Origin: Kingdonia uniflora
Lineage: Eukaryota; Streptophyta; Magnoliopsida; Ranunculales; Circaeasteraceae
Assembly: GCA_014058105.1 (NCBI GenBank)
Contig: JACGCM010001217.1
Span: 1,506,556-1,570,555 of the forward strand
Reading direction: 5' to 3'
Length of the DNA stretch: 64,000 nucleotides
The notes beneath the pieces were generated by a model. The model worked only from the letters and a program-made list of their open reading frames with translations. It searched no databases and was not told the origin of the DNA. Positions 43,085 through 53,964 of the stretch are shown here, in pieces. Made by a program: the position numbers and the translations under genes. Position 1 is the first letter of the stretch. Each line of letters starts with the position of its first letter.

Positions 43085-45720
43085 CTGATATGAGGAAAAC
43101 AAACAAAGGGCAATTCCATTCATAAAATAATAATATGTGGGAAACAAACAAGTAATAAATTCTCTATGGAGAATGATAGTTCAATGATGAACTTAACAAA
43201 ACTGATGATAAAAAATCAACAAACAAATGATAAATTTTCCATGAACAAATGACTGTAAACTAGAAGCAAATGATATGTGTGTAGCAAAACTAAATTTCAT
43301 ATCAAATGAGAAATTCTTTCTGAACAAAATTGATGATAAAGATCCACCAAACAAATGACAAATAGACTTAAAATGCCCTAGTTCATATTTGTTCCAATGA
43401 TAAATAGTGTTCCCAAAATCTTCATCACAAACTGATTGCAACATCTTCATCTGGGATCACAGGAGGGTCAGTACTTATCGTAAAAGACAGTGCCATTGTT
43501 AAACATGTACTGTCATCGGATAGGATTAGAAGAAGCTTACAAGAACGATGATTGTGTCTATTTTTTTTTACACCTACTGGAAAATCTTAGCTTGATGGCC
43601 AGACCTGGCATTTTTTTCCTTTTCTTCCTTTACGTGCGAGGACGACCAGCTCGAACTGTTAGTATAGGAGCACAAGCATGTTAATTAGCTTTTAAAATTG
43701 CCCACGGCTCTATTCCTCATATAGGAATCTATATCGGTTCATAAACAACCTTGTATCAATTATTTGTGAAGTACTCAGAAACACGTGTAGTTGGATCAAC
43801 ATTAGCAAGACCGATAGTGTGTACTGCGTGTTTATAAGGTATCCCCATTGTTTACCACCAATGACAAGAACAAGTACCATCCTTAATATTTACTGAATTG
43901 GTTCTAACATAACTAGTCATCTTAAAATGGTAGCATGTTGTACAAACCCTGATGTTAGTGAATCTGTCATAAACTTTCTACTCTCACAGTAATCCGTAAC
44001 CCATGGTGTTAAGTGAACTTAACTCTTCTCAGCTACTCCCTATACGTGTAAGATATTTCTGAATAGATTATACGCAATTCCTCAATAAACACATGGATAG
44101 GGAGATCTCTCACTTTTACAAAAATATTATTCCAACTCTCGACATAATTATTATAAGCCACTCTGTATCTGAATTAATGATAAATAATAATAAAAACAAA
44201 TGATAAATGAGTACAAAATGATGACAAATTGAAAAAGAACAACTATAAAGGATTAATAATAACTAGTCTTGTAATAATTAATGACAAGTTTATCAATAGA
44301 GAATGACAACATACTTACACATTGGAATATATAGATTAGACTAAGTTTCCTTGGGAATACCTAGTATATATTGTAGACCCACTGGATCCATATTTTGGAT
44401 AGAATTCATGTGTTTATCGAAATCAATCCTTGTTGGGCCTCTACTGTCATCCTAAATGGAATCCTTATACTCTCATGGGTAGTTTTAATGTTGTCCGATA
44501 TGTGGAAGGCACAAAATGTATGGACAGCAAATAGAAACACCTTGAGTACATAATTAATAATTCCAGGGTTCCTGTCATAAATGATGAAAAATCTAGTGCC
44601 AAAATCCTGGATATTAGACCCAAGCATCTCCAGGATGTATGTCCAACTTTCGATGGTTTCCGAGTCCGTTACTAAAAATGCAAGTTGAAAAATATAATTG
44701 CTTGGGTCAATGGAGATGGCTGTCAGTAGAGTCCCACGATATCACCCTTTCAGAAAAGTTCTCTCAACTACTACAACGGGTCTCAATAGTTTATAAGGTT
44801 TTTTGGGAGCACCAAAACACCAAAAATACATTGTGAATCTCTTATCCATACAACTCATAGTTTGTATGTCAAACACCAAATCTAGGTCAGCCAACCTCAC
44901 TTCCGCAAAGTAGCTTATAAGTAGTTGGTATGTGTGCTCAAAGCTGCCTCACACCTGAAATAATTACACTAGATCAAATAAAATTGTGGAACAGACAAAT
45001 GATAAATATCCTAGGAAAAATGACAGTGCTTCGAACAAATGACATTCGATAAAATGATAAACATAATTGTACAAATGACGAGTAATGAGCGAACAAATGA
45101 CAAAGAAAATTATATTACCTCAGACTTGGATTTTTCTTTCGCACACTAGGCAAGATTGTATATTACTTCAATATTGTGATTAATTTGCATATCGTCAACA
45201 ATTCCTGTAGCTTTATAGTTTGGGTTTTTTCATAGTTTTTGCTTGATTATAGAAGCAACCCATCTAAACGCTGCCTTATACGCATTCCCACTATCAGTTT
45301 CTACTCTGATGCATGTATACAAGAACCAATAAGTACTTACTCTAAATAAGACAGAACCAAGCAACCTTGTCGCTTAAATCTGCCAAAAGAAATTATGACC
45401 TTTGCAACGTACCACAATCTTATATTTGTTGCTCAAAGCGTGTACAAGATTGAACTTATTTACAACTGCATAAGCTTTTATGTGATTCTTGAGTACAATC
45501 CTATCTCAATATAGATCGCCAATGTTAAACTCTTTACTGAAGTCATAGTGATCCTCCGTGCAGGCAGCGGATTTAAGCCAAAAATTTAGGAGATCTTTCA
45601 CCTGTTGGGGTTGTGACTCAAACCATAATTCAGCTAAACAAATGACAAAAATGCTTTTTAGCATGATAATAATTTAATAACATATGTTAAAACCCTTTTT
45701 ACAAATAATAAATGCTTCAT
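43085..45720. repeat. dispersed CAAATGAYAAA motif in MULE non-coding segments
   Basis: ACAAATGATAAAT/AACAAATGACAAA-type words cluster at 43190-43380, 44170-44300, 44990-45110 and 45630-45720, that is, 3' of the coding region and between exon blocks. They recur at 62605-62880, and in reverse (TTTGTCATTTG) at 63300-63400. They are not seen inside the coding blocks. Confidence 0.65.
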
Positions 45721-46307
45721 ACTTTACTAAAGGTTCAGTTTATCTAATGATAGGTTCAGGTTCAATTAAAATAGTAGCATTAGTTAACATATGTTTATTT
45801 GAAAGAGGAACATTAGTTAGTATAGATTTATTTATGATATGAGCATTTGATTGAGGAATAATAGGTTCATTTGAGAGGGGAACATTAGTAGAGATAGTTT
45901 TAAATATTTTATTTGATTGAGGAATATTTGTTAACATAGGTTCATTTGAGAGATGAACCTTTGATTGAGGAATACTTGGTTCATTTGAGAGAGGAACATC
46001 AGTAGGGATAGTTTCAAAAGGTTCATTTGATTGAGGAACGTCATCATCTAAAGGTCCAAACCTACGTGGATCAAGCCTTCTACGGTTTGTTTCAGAGTAA
46101 GCCCTGTAGTCAAGTTCAGGATCAGAAAAGGAGTTATGACGCAAAGATCTCCCTGTTTTGAACATCCGAATATCTTTGCTGGCAGACAGCCCATTACCTG
46201 AATCAATATTTTTTGTGTTAGATAGCCCTTTGCCTGAATCAGTATCTATAGTATTAATGGACAGCCCTTTACCTAAACAGAAGTTTTGGGAGTTCTAGAA
46301 AGGTACC
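43440..46307 (-). pseudogene. MULE (MuDR-type) transposase, middle and C-terminal part
   Basis: Minus-strand gene with introns. From upstream: a repeat-rich N-region (45740-46165: RRRLDPRRFGPLDDDVPQSN then VPLSNEP/IPQSN repeats); MuDR DNA-binding region (about 45120-45610: DRIVLKNHIKAYAVVNKFN, NKYKIVVRCKGH, RWVASIIKQKL); MULE transposase core (about 44405-44960: ETIESWTYILEMLGSNIQDF, FFIIYDRNPGIINYVLKVF, VHTFCAFHISDNIKTTH); SWIM-like zinc finger (about 43640-43960: CSCHWW, GIPYKHAVHTIGLANVDPTT). The first catalytic Asp lies in VVVERTFLKG, where VDGT would be expected, and the SWIM Cys is Tyr in IPYKHA. Stops throughout. Its 5' end is cut off by element B and continues at 62282. Confidence 0.88.
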
Positions 46308-46874
46308 TATACTAGCTTATTCCGTCTCTCAGACTCATGCTTCATCTTCGACCATCATACGACCACTCGACCTTATCAACATAACATGTGGCACTATTAA
46401 AGACACATTACAGTTACAGAGTTCTAGACATCATTTTTGACCTCTACATCAACAGTTCGAGTTAAGCAAACGTACCGCCATCAATGAAGCCATTATAAAA
46501 TAGCAAGATCAGACCATTACATAGTCCGCTCAAAGATAATCAAATATGCATTGTAACGTCCGTCATTAATGATAATAATGGTCGTCAAACGGTCATATTA
46601 TAAGGCCAATAAATAGGACCCGAGAATCCCAGATAGAGGATGGAGAAATGCTCACTCAAACTCTATACTAAAATACTCAGAGCGTCTCTTGTAATATCTA
46701 GCAGCTATCAATAAACTTTACTTTTCCTAAATCCTCAAGAGAAGTCGTGGTTTTTAACCTATTCAAAGGTTTTCCACGTTAAATTTTGTGCTAGTATTCT
46801 TCCATTTTCATCTAGACGCTCTGAATATCATTGGTGTAAAGGATAAGTTTGAGATATGAAATTAGCCTATTATT
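46308..46874 (+). repeat. 5' LTR of element B
   Basis: TATACTAGCTTATTCC (TG to TA at the terminus) to TATTATT; aligns with the other three LTRs. CCAATAAATAGGACC (about 46602) is the TATA region. Confidence 0.88.
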
Positions 46875-46893
46875 TTTGGCACCGTCTGTGGGA
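46875..46893 (+). other. primer-binding site region of element B
   Basis: TTTGGCACCGTCTGTGGGA directly after the LTR, the common plant gypsy form and better kept than in element A. Confidence 0.75.
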
Positions 46894-46959
46894 ATAAAAT
46901 TCTCAAACTCATTATCTCATAAAATAGCTTATTATTTCTCTACGAGATGAAACTTCCAG

Positions 46960-48990
46960 ACCAGAGTACGCCAATTTTTCCAGAGGAAGGAAATGTCGTT
47001 ATGACAGAGTTGCGGGCCAATCTCAACTCCGAAACTCAAAGGTGAGCCACTCTAGAACAATAACTTCCAGATGTTCAGGACGTGTTGAAGGTTCTACAAA
47101 TTCAACAGGCCGTAATCCAGAAGAGCAAAGGTGTAATGCCAGTTATTTCATAGGTTTCTATTATCGACAGGAAAGGACCTCACGCCAACAATCATAAGCA
47201 ACATGGAGGTGAGCCTATTCTGATACAGGAAGTATACCAAGAAGTTGATGGCGGTCTCGCTTGAGTCAGACAAGAAGAGTTACCCCGAGGACGAGTTTGA
47301 ATTCCGGCTCTCGAGTGGATCAGTGAAGGAAGTGGAGACCACATTCCTCGCAAAGGACGAGTCCCGAGATTAACCACCACAGCTCGTCAGTATGTGACTC
47401 AAAAACATGTTTAAAAGCATATCAAAGAATTGTTTGATGCTCAAGTTCAGACTACTAAAAGAATCCACAACATGTTACAGAAGAGCCCAATCGTACATGA
47501 GCTACTGGATGGCGAAGTTCTCACAGGTTTTCACACTCTAAAAATCCAAAAATACAAGGGGACCGATCCAGTGGAACACGTTCAAGAATTCCAGGACGCT
47601 CTCGGCTTATATTCTGCATACCAGAAGGGTCCATTACGACTTTCGAGAAATTGAGGGAACTCTTTGTCAAGAATTACTCGCACAATAGAGACAAAGAGAA
47701 AAATCTATATTCTCTATTCAGCCTTAAGCAGGTACCAGGAGTAAAGCCCAATACATTCACTAATAAATTCTTAGAGTTAGCTCATAAGATTGTTATTTCA
47801 GCCTTCACCAATGCTTTACTCGTCGATGAAAGGGCAAAGGAGCACCTCATTCTAAACAAACCCACAACTTTAAAGGACATGATCAAAAAAGTCAATGAGT
47901 ATATCTTCTTCTTTTTTGCAAAAGTATAATTTCATTAGAGATGAAAGCAGAGTACAAAAAGAGGAGGGAGGCAAAGCCAAAGCCCAAAATCAAGATTACA
48001 GTCTAAGATACTCTAAAGTATTCAACCAAGGGGTCCTCAATACAAGAAAAGAACATAGGTGTTCCCACAAAGTCTTTCTTCTCGTAACAAGGCAAAGAGA
48101 TCCATTTTTTGGCAGCTTGATCCTCTGAGAAGTTCCCTTCCTTCCAGGTATAGGAGATGCGCAAAGAAGTGAATTTGTTTTGCATGCCCGCCCACTTTGT
48201 TTGATGCTTCCAAGAAATAGTGTTAGTGTTAAATGATCTAACCATAGCTGAAGAGTTGACTTCAATCCACACCTTCTTCCAACGCCTTTTTGCAGCCCAA
48301 CTCATGGCCTCCAGAATAGCACAACACTCTGTATCAAATCTTCTCATTACTCTCATTCCTTTAGTTCGAACCCCCAATACTTCACCCGTATGATTTCTAG
48401 CTATCACCCCCAACCTAGCCTTGCCAGGGTTCCCGAGAGTGGAGCTATCACAATTGAGTCTGATCTCTTCGTACCAAGGCAATATCTATCTGCAGCTCTC
48501 AATGCAGGGAGCAGGCCTAACTCTAATTTGAACCCCCAACTTCGAGATAATTTACAGATCAGTGACAGTATTACTCATACTATTAGCAGACATTGAGGCA
48601 GATTCCTCGATCAATGCAAGAAGATTTACCTATATCTTGTTGTCGTTAACCCTCTCCTCCTTGAATATGACCGAGTTCCTTGAAAGCCAGATAAGTTGTG
48701 TTAGATTAATCATAGCTGTTCTCCAAAGAACTCTGAGATACATGCTCATCCTTTCACCCAACCCAAGTTGAAAGAATACTTTTTTGATTAGCAGTTACCC
48801 CCATAACATGAAAGAGTCAACGGGTATATCGATCTCGAAAGAATGGTATCCGACAGATAAAAAACTAAGAAATCAACCTTGACAGCTAGAGATCAATCCA
48901 CATGCCAAGATTTCAATTGCACTGCTGATCATGGAGGAGATGGGAAGAGAACAAAATCTAAAGAAGATCGACCTCGGAAAGGCAGTAATA
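46960..48990 (+). pseudogene. element B gag, interrupted by a LINE
   Basis: ELLDGEVLTGFHTLKIQKYK (about 47498-47555), VEHVQEFQDALGLYSA, LRELFVKNYSHNRDKEKNLY (about 47652-47710), GVKPNTFTNKFLELAHKI and KEHLILNKPTTLKDMIKKVN (about 47838-47895). The LINE insertion follows at 47906-48815. Gag resumes with VNGYIDLERMVSDR (about 48815-48860) and the basic tail LTARDQSTCQDFNCTADHGG to about 48990. Relative to A, a stretch around 47620 (LCHLFPTSLQGK region) is deleted. Confidence 0.85.
47906..48815 (-). mobile_element. 5'-truncated LINE (L1-type) with RNase H domain
   Basis: Minus-strand frame 48003-48482 encodes IRLNCDSSTLGNPGKARLGV, HTGEVLGVRTKGMRVMRRFD, ECCAILEAMSWAAKRRWKKV and WIEVNSSAMVRSF: a plant LINE RNase H (RVT_3) domain. 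The acidic residues in NCDSS and ECCA are visible; the third is Asn in VNSS where DSS is usual. A T-rich stretch at the left edge (CTTCTTCTTTTTT) is the poly(A) end of a minus-strand insert. The flanks gtcaatgagtatatc (47891-47905) and gtcaacgggtatatc (48816-48830) form a 15-bp target duplication with two mismatches. The RT and endonuclease are absent. Confidence 0.85.
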
Positions 48991-49029
48991 TGCCAAAACC
49001 TTATATTTCCAAGATGACTATTGCCATAG

Positions 49030-49680
49030 CCAGTATTTATCCTCAATGCAAAATATCTCCAACCCATTGAGAACAAACCACATTGCATTCACCACAAAGT
49101 CCGACATCATGAGACGGAGCATTGTTTTGCTTTACAGCGACTGTTGAAGTATATTTTTATGGATGGACAAATGTGCGAATATAGTGTAGACGTTGAGAGC
49201 TACAAGAATGAGAGTTACAGACTTCCTATAGAGGTCGTACAGGCTGAAGAAATGGTAGAGGATTAGCATTTATACCATATTTCCCTCAGCCACTTCATTG
49301 AGACTCATACCATTAACAAATCGAACAGGTGTAAAAGACGACGTATCGGCCAATGCCACGACTTATCCATGGATGATAAAGAAGCTCAGTTCATATGGAT
49401 CACTTTTGACGATTGCGATGTTCGTCACGTCAACTTTCCTCACCATGATGCATTGGTCATCATGTTGAAAATGAGAAATGTCGTACTACATACAATGATG
49501 GTAGATACTGGTAGTAGCATCAAACAACTTTTTCAAAGCACAATTGATCAGATGGGGTTGGCCGACAAAGTACAGCCGAGTGACATTGATATATGTGGAT
49601 TCAATGGTTTTAGAGAAGAGCGTGTAAGAAAGACCATACTTCCTATTATAGCGGGTCCAGCAATAGTCACGTAGAATTTT
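49030..49680 (+). pseudogene. element B zinc-knuckle and aspartic protease region
   Basis: YSVDVESYKNESYRLPIEVV (about 49180-49240), SLSHFIETHTINKSNRCKRR, then the frame at 49369-49674: DDCDVRHVNFPHHDALVIML, VVLHTMMVDTGSSIKQLF (protease active site DTGSS, about 49500-49520), NGFREERVRKTILPIIAGPA. The active-site triad is intact here, unlike in A; the frame ends at a stop at 49672. Confidence 0.85.
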
Positions 49681-50009
49681 ATGTTATCAATGCCAGATTG
49701 TATTATCTAGGGATCATGGGATGTTGCTGGCCGCATAACATGCGAGCTTTCCCATCAACCTATCATTTGGCGCTATAATTTGAGTGGAATGGCGGCATTT
49801 ACTATAACAAAGGTAGTCAGAAGCTAACCCAGGCCTGTAAAAAAATCCCACTATGACAGAACCATCCATACCATAACTCGCATATTAATTACAAAAAACT
49901 ACATTGAACATTACAGAAAACTTTACATAACACGAACTGCCATGTGCAGAAGCTACAGAATACGTCGAGATCAATGGGGATAAAAGAGGTACCTACATCG
50001 AAACTCTTT

Positions 50010-50998
50010 TACTCACCATAAAGTGCAATACTCTTATTCAATTTTTCAAAGATAATAATAGTGTCTTCGCTTGGATGCTTCACGAACTGCCAGGTGTGGA
50101 TCTAAATTTGGCCTACCATAAGCTTAGTTTAAAAGATAAAGCTGAGGCAGTCAAATAAAAATAGAGATCTTTAGCACCGAGACTCTGAGAAAAAGACAAC
50201 AACGAGATCGATAAACTTATTGAAGTTGGTTTTATCCAAAAGGCCAACTACCTAGAATGGATCTCGAACATTGTCACAGTACAGAAGAAAAATAAAAAAA
50301 TTAGAGTCCGCGTAGATTTCACAGACCTCAATAAACATACTCTGAAAGACAGTTTTCCACTTCCTATCATTAATCATCTACTTGAGTCGACCGCAGGGAA
50401 TAAACTATTATCCATGATGGGCGCCGCATCAGGGTATAACCAAATACCTCCCTTAACTAAAGATCAAGAAAAAATGGCTTTTATTATAGAGCACGATCTG
50501 TATTACTACAAAGTCATGCCTTTCAGACTCAAGAATGCAGGAGTCACTTACCAAAAATTGATAACACAGATGCTCAAAGACTATCTCGGGAAAACGGTGG
50601 AAGTTTACATTGATGAAATGTTATGCAAAAGTCTTAAAAAAAATAATCTCACAGATTTACATATAACCTTTGAAGTTCTTCGATCTTACATAATAAGACT
50701 CAATCCTAACAAGTGTCAGCTCAAAATTCAATCTGGAAAATTCTTGGGATATTTGATCTACAAGATGGGCATAAAGGCTGACCCAGATTGTATTCGAGCA
50801 CTATTATTTATGCCTTTTCCCAAAAAAAAGGATGTACAAAAGCTAACCGGCAAGATAGCGGCCGTCAATCGTTTTATCTCCAAATCTTCATATCGGTGTC
50901 AATGGTTATTCGACCTATTGCATGAAGGAACAAAGAAAATAAAACCTAAAAAAGATCCTGAGATCGAGTGGACTACAAAATGTGAAGAAACTTTCTAA
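50010..50998 (+). pseudogene. element B reverse transcriptase
   Basis: A broken start (LARNWI-like, NIVTVQKKNKKIRVRVDFTD, about 50268-50330) leads into a 194-codon frame: ASGYNQIPPLTKDQEKMAF, YYYKVMPFRLKNAGVTYQKL, VEVYIDEMLCKSL (about 50596-50636). The active site reads YIDE, so the second catalytic Asp is lost. Then LNPNKCQLKIQSGKFLGYLI and DVQKLTGKIAAVNRFISKSS. One of the best preserved domains in the window. Confidence 0.92.
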
Positions 50999-51013
50999 GA
51001 ACTCAAACGCTAT

Positions 51014-51340
51014 TTGAGAAAGGCGCCAAAAATGAGTGTACCCAAGGAAGCAGAAGAGCTCACCATAAATCTTGCCGTTACTGAGGAATCCTTAAGTTCA
51101 GTTCTCATTCGACTTGATGGGAAGACGAAGAAACCTGTATACTTCATCAGCAAAACTCTCACTCCAACAGAGTCACGGTATACTAAGATTGATAAACTAC
51201 TACTCGCTCTTGTTTACACATCACAAAAGTTAAAACAGTATTTTCAAGCTCACTCAGTTCGAGTCATGACAATTATCTGTTGCACAAAATCTTGTCCAAA
51301 CAAGAGAAATTCAGATGAGTTCAACAATGGTCGCTAACCC
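51014..51340 (+). pseudogene. element B first RNase H
   Basis: APKMSVPKEAEELTINLAVT, SSVLIRLDGKTKKPVYFISK, TLTPTESRYTKIDKLLLAL, YTSQKLKQYFQAHSVRVM. This is the Ty3/gypsy RNase H that follows RT; the frame is lost after 51280. Confidence 0.88.
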
Positions 51341-51459
51341 TCAGTGAACACGATATACGTTTCGAACCACGACACTCCGAAAAGGGCCAAACAATAGTAG
51401 ATTTCCTTGCATACTTCCCAGTCGGTGATCCAGATTGGAAAGAAGATAGTACAGAAGTC

Positions 51460-51900
51460 AATAAAGAATTGTTCAAGGAAAATTCAGATTTTATCTCCAA
51501 GAAAGGTTGGCACCTCCTCAATGATGGTTCTGTTGGACTTGCGGGGTCAGGCATTGGCATCGTCCTTATCACACCTAATGACATTATTGAAAAGGCAATC
51601 AGACTAAATTTCAAAGCCACTAATAATGAAACAGAATATGAGGCATTGATTCACTCTCTAGATATGGCTCTGGAGATTGGGGTTCCCAAATTATCTGTAT
51701 ACACATATTTTTTACTCATAGTAAACCATTATACTGAGAAGTTTTAGAAAAATGGAAAATTGATTGATTATGCCGCAACAGTAGCTGACAGAATGAGCAT
51801 ATTTAAGAAGGCTTCCATTGAGCATTTACCTCACGGTAAAAATAGACATTCTGATTCCCTTGCCTATCTGGCAGGAGTCCTTAAAATAGAAGCTTGATAT
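51460..51900 (+). pseudogene. element B second (archaeal-type) RNase H
   Basis: KKGWHLLNDGSVGLAGSGIG (first acidic residue in NDGS), IVLITPNDIIEKAIRLNFKA, TNNETEYEALIHSLDMALEI (Glu), PKLSVYTYFLLIVNHY (YSDS position changed to YTYF, so the next catalytic Asp is lost). A dual RNase H is diagnostic of the Tat lineage among plant gypsy elements. Confidence 0.85.
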
Positions 51901-51989
51901 CTCAAGATCAAAGTGATATTCACCCCCAGCATTAACATCATAAACTCAAATTTTGTTAATACTAAGGGCGTTGAAGAAGATGAGGACGA

Positions 51990-53190
51990 TTAGACCCAAA
52001 AAAAAATTTGACGGTGAACTCCCCAAAGATCCTACAGAAAGAAGACGTGTGCTTGATAATGCTAAGCGTTACGTCGTGGCCAATAACTTCCTTTATAAAA
52101 TATTAGTCACAGGTCCCTATCTCAAATGTTTATCGGATAAAGAGGCTCAAAAATTCCTATATGAACTTCAGAAAGGCGCTTGTGGGTCCCATACAGCAGG
52201 ATGATCTTTAGCAAATCAGGCTCTTACTCAAGGAGTCTTTTGGCCGAAAATAAAATCTCAAGCCATCGAATATGCAAGCAAGTGTGATGCTTGCAAACGA
52301 CATGGACCCCAAATTCAAGCTCCAGCCTTGGAACTCCATTCTAGCAATGCTGTTTGGGCATTCAGAAGATAGGCCTTCAACCTCGTAGGAGAGTTCCCCA
52401 CTACACCGGGCAAAAGGAATTACCTCCAAGTAGTAACGGATTACTTCACCAAATAGGTAGAAGCAGTTCCTTTGTGTCGCACAAGTGAAGATGAAGTCAT
52501 CAAGTTTATATGGAAAACCATCATAATACGGTTTGGCTACCCCCATCTCATCAGAAATGATAATAGACCTCAGTTCGTTGGTTCCAGAGTCGCTGAATTC
52601 TATAACCAGCACAACATCATCACTCCCCTTTTAATCCATATTTCCCATAAGGAAATGGTCAGGCCAAAATCACTAATCGAACTATCTCTAATGGAATCAA
52701 AAAATACTTGATAGAGAAGAAGGGTAATTGGGCATAAGAATTACCATATGTGTTATGGGCATATCGCATAAAGTATCGATTGTATGCACGTCGTTCCTGT
52801 TAGCAGACGGTACTGAAGTAATAATCCCCACTCAATATCATGCGACCATACCATGACAGATGAAGAAAACAAAATCCAGTTGGCATATAACATGAATTGG
52901 ATCGAAGAAACTAGAGATAGAGCAATCATGAACTTGGGAAGATACTACCAAGATTTAGCCATATCTTATAACAAGCGAGTTCATCATAGAGAGTTTGAAA
53001 TTAAAGATCTAGTCCTCCGAGAAGTCTCCAAGCACAAAAAGAAGCCAATGCTAGAAAACTTACTTAAAATTAGGAAAGTCCTTTTATCATTATTGGGAAA
53101 AGTAGATTTGGCTCTTACGACCTCGCTACAGAACTTGGGGAATGAGTGCCCAATCCTTGGAACACAAGGAGATTGAAGCTATATCGAAGA
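51990..53190 (+). pseudogene. element B integrase
   Basis: DPTERRRVLDNAKRYVVANN, LSDKEAQKFLYELQKGACGS (zinc-binding domain; His in GSHTAG), ALTQGVFWPKIKSQAIEYAS with CDACKRHGP (about 52285-52315), then core frames VVTDYFTK (about 52430), SEDEVIKFIWKTIIIRFGYP and LIRNDNRPQFVGSRVAEFYN (about 52540-52600). C-terminal SYNKRVHHREFEIKDLVLRE (about 52960-53020). Several stops, for example after RAFRR-like text at 52370. Confidence 0.88.
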
Positions 53191-53199
53191 TAATAATCT

Positions 53200-53425
53200 A
53201 TCATAGTGTACTTTTCTAATAAATCTATCATCTTGTACGTCGGTCTTACATCAATGAAATACTTATGTTTGATCGCCATACATCAGAGTACTTTTTACTA
53301 TTTCATATAGTACTCTATCTAACATCCTTTGTACGTCAATCTTTCAAATAATGAAATACTTGTGTTTGATTTCCCTACATTACAGTACTTTTCTAATATA
53401 TCATACAAGTACTTCTATATACAGA
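53200..53425. repeat. element B ~100 bp degenerate tandem repeat
   Basis: Two to three units with TACGTCrrTCTTnCATCAATGAAATACTTrTGTTTGAT, the same family and position as 26226-26520. Confidence 0.7.
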
Positions 53426-53477
53426 TTACATATTTAAACATCACAGATTACCAGTGGGCTCACCCCATTCTAATACA

Positions 53478-53790
53478 TTACAGATCGTTTGTTGCTTTAA
53501 GCCAAACTGGTCTTCAATTACATTACAGATCGCTTATTGCTTCAGCCAAACTGATCTTCTTTAACATTACAGATCGTTTAATACTTCGGCCAAACTGACA
53601 TTCTATCACATTACACATCATTTGTTGCTTAAACCAAACTAATCTTCTATTACATTACAGATCATTTGTTGCTTCAGCCAGATTGGTCTTCTATTACATA
53701 TCGTTTGTTGCTTCAGCCAAATTGATCTTTATTATGTCACAATTCATTTACTGCAAAGCATTTGTCTCTTCAGCCAAACGAACCCTCTAC
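53478..53790. repeat. element B 44-bp minisatellite
   Basis: About seven units of CATTACAGATCGTTTGTTGC followed by TTCAGCCAAACTGATCTTCTATTA. The array is longer than in element A (about five units), so copy number has changed since the two elements diverged. Confidence 0.85.
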
Positions 53791-53964
53791 TCTATGACAG
53801 GATGACTAGTAGTTCTGCAAAATGATAACCAAACTTTTATACCATAAAGGGTTCATCAAAAGGTCAGTACAAATATATATAGATCACTAATACTATTACA
53901 ATCTATCTACTATATTTTTATTGGTATAGTACGAATAATCCCTTCTAACAATCATAACGCCTCA

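Noticed and set aside
53478..53790. Regular 44-bp repeats resembling a CRISPR array
   Set aside because: Units are contiguous and imperfect with no unique spacers, in a plant retrotransposon; it is a minisatellite.
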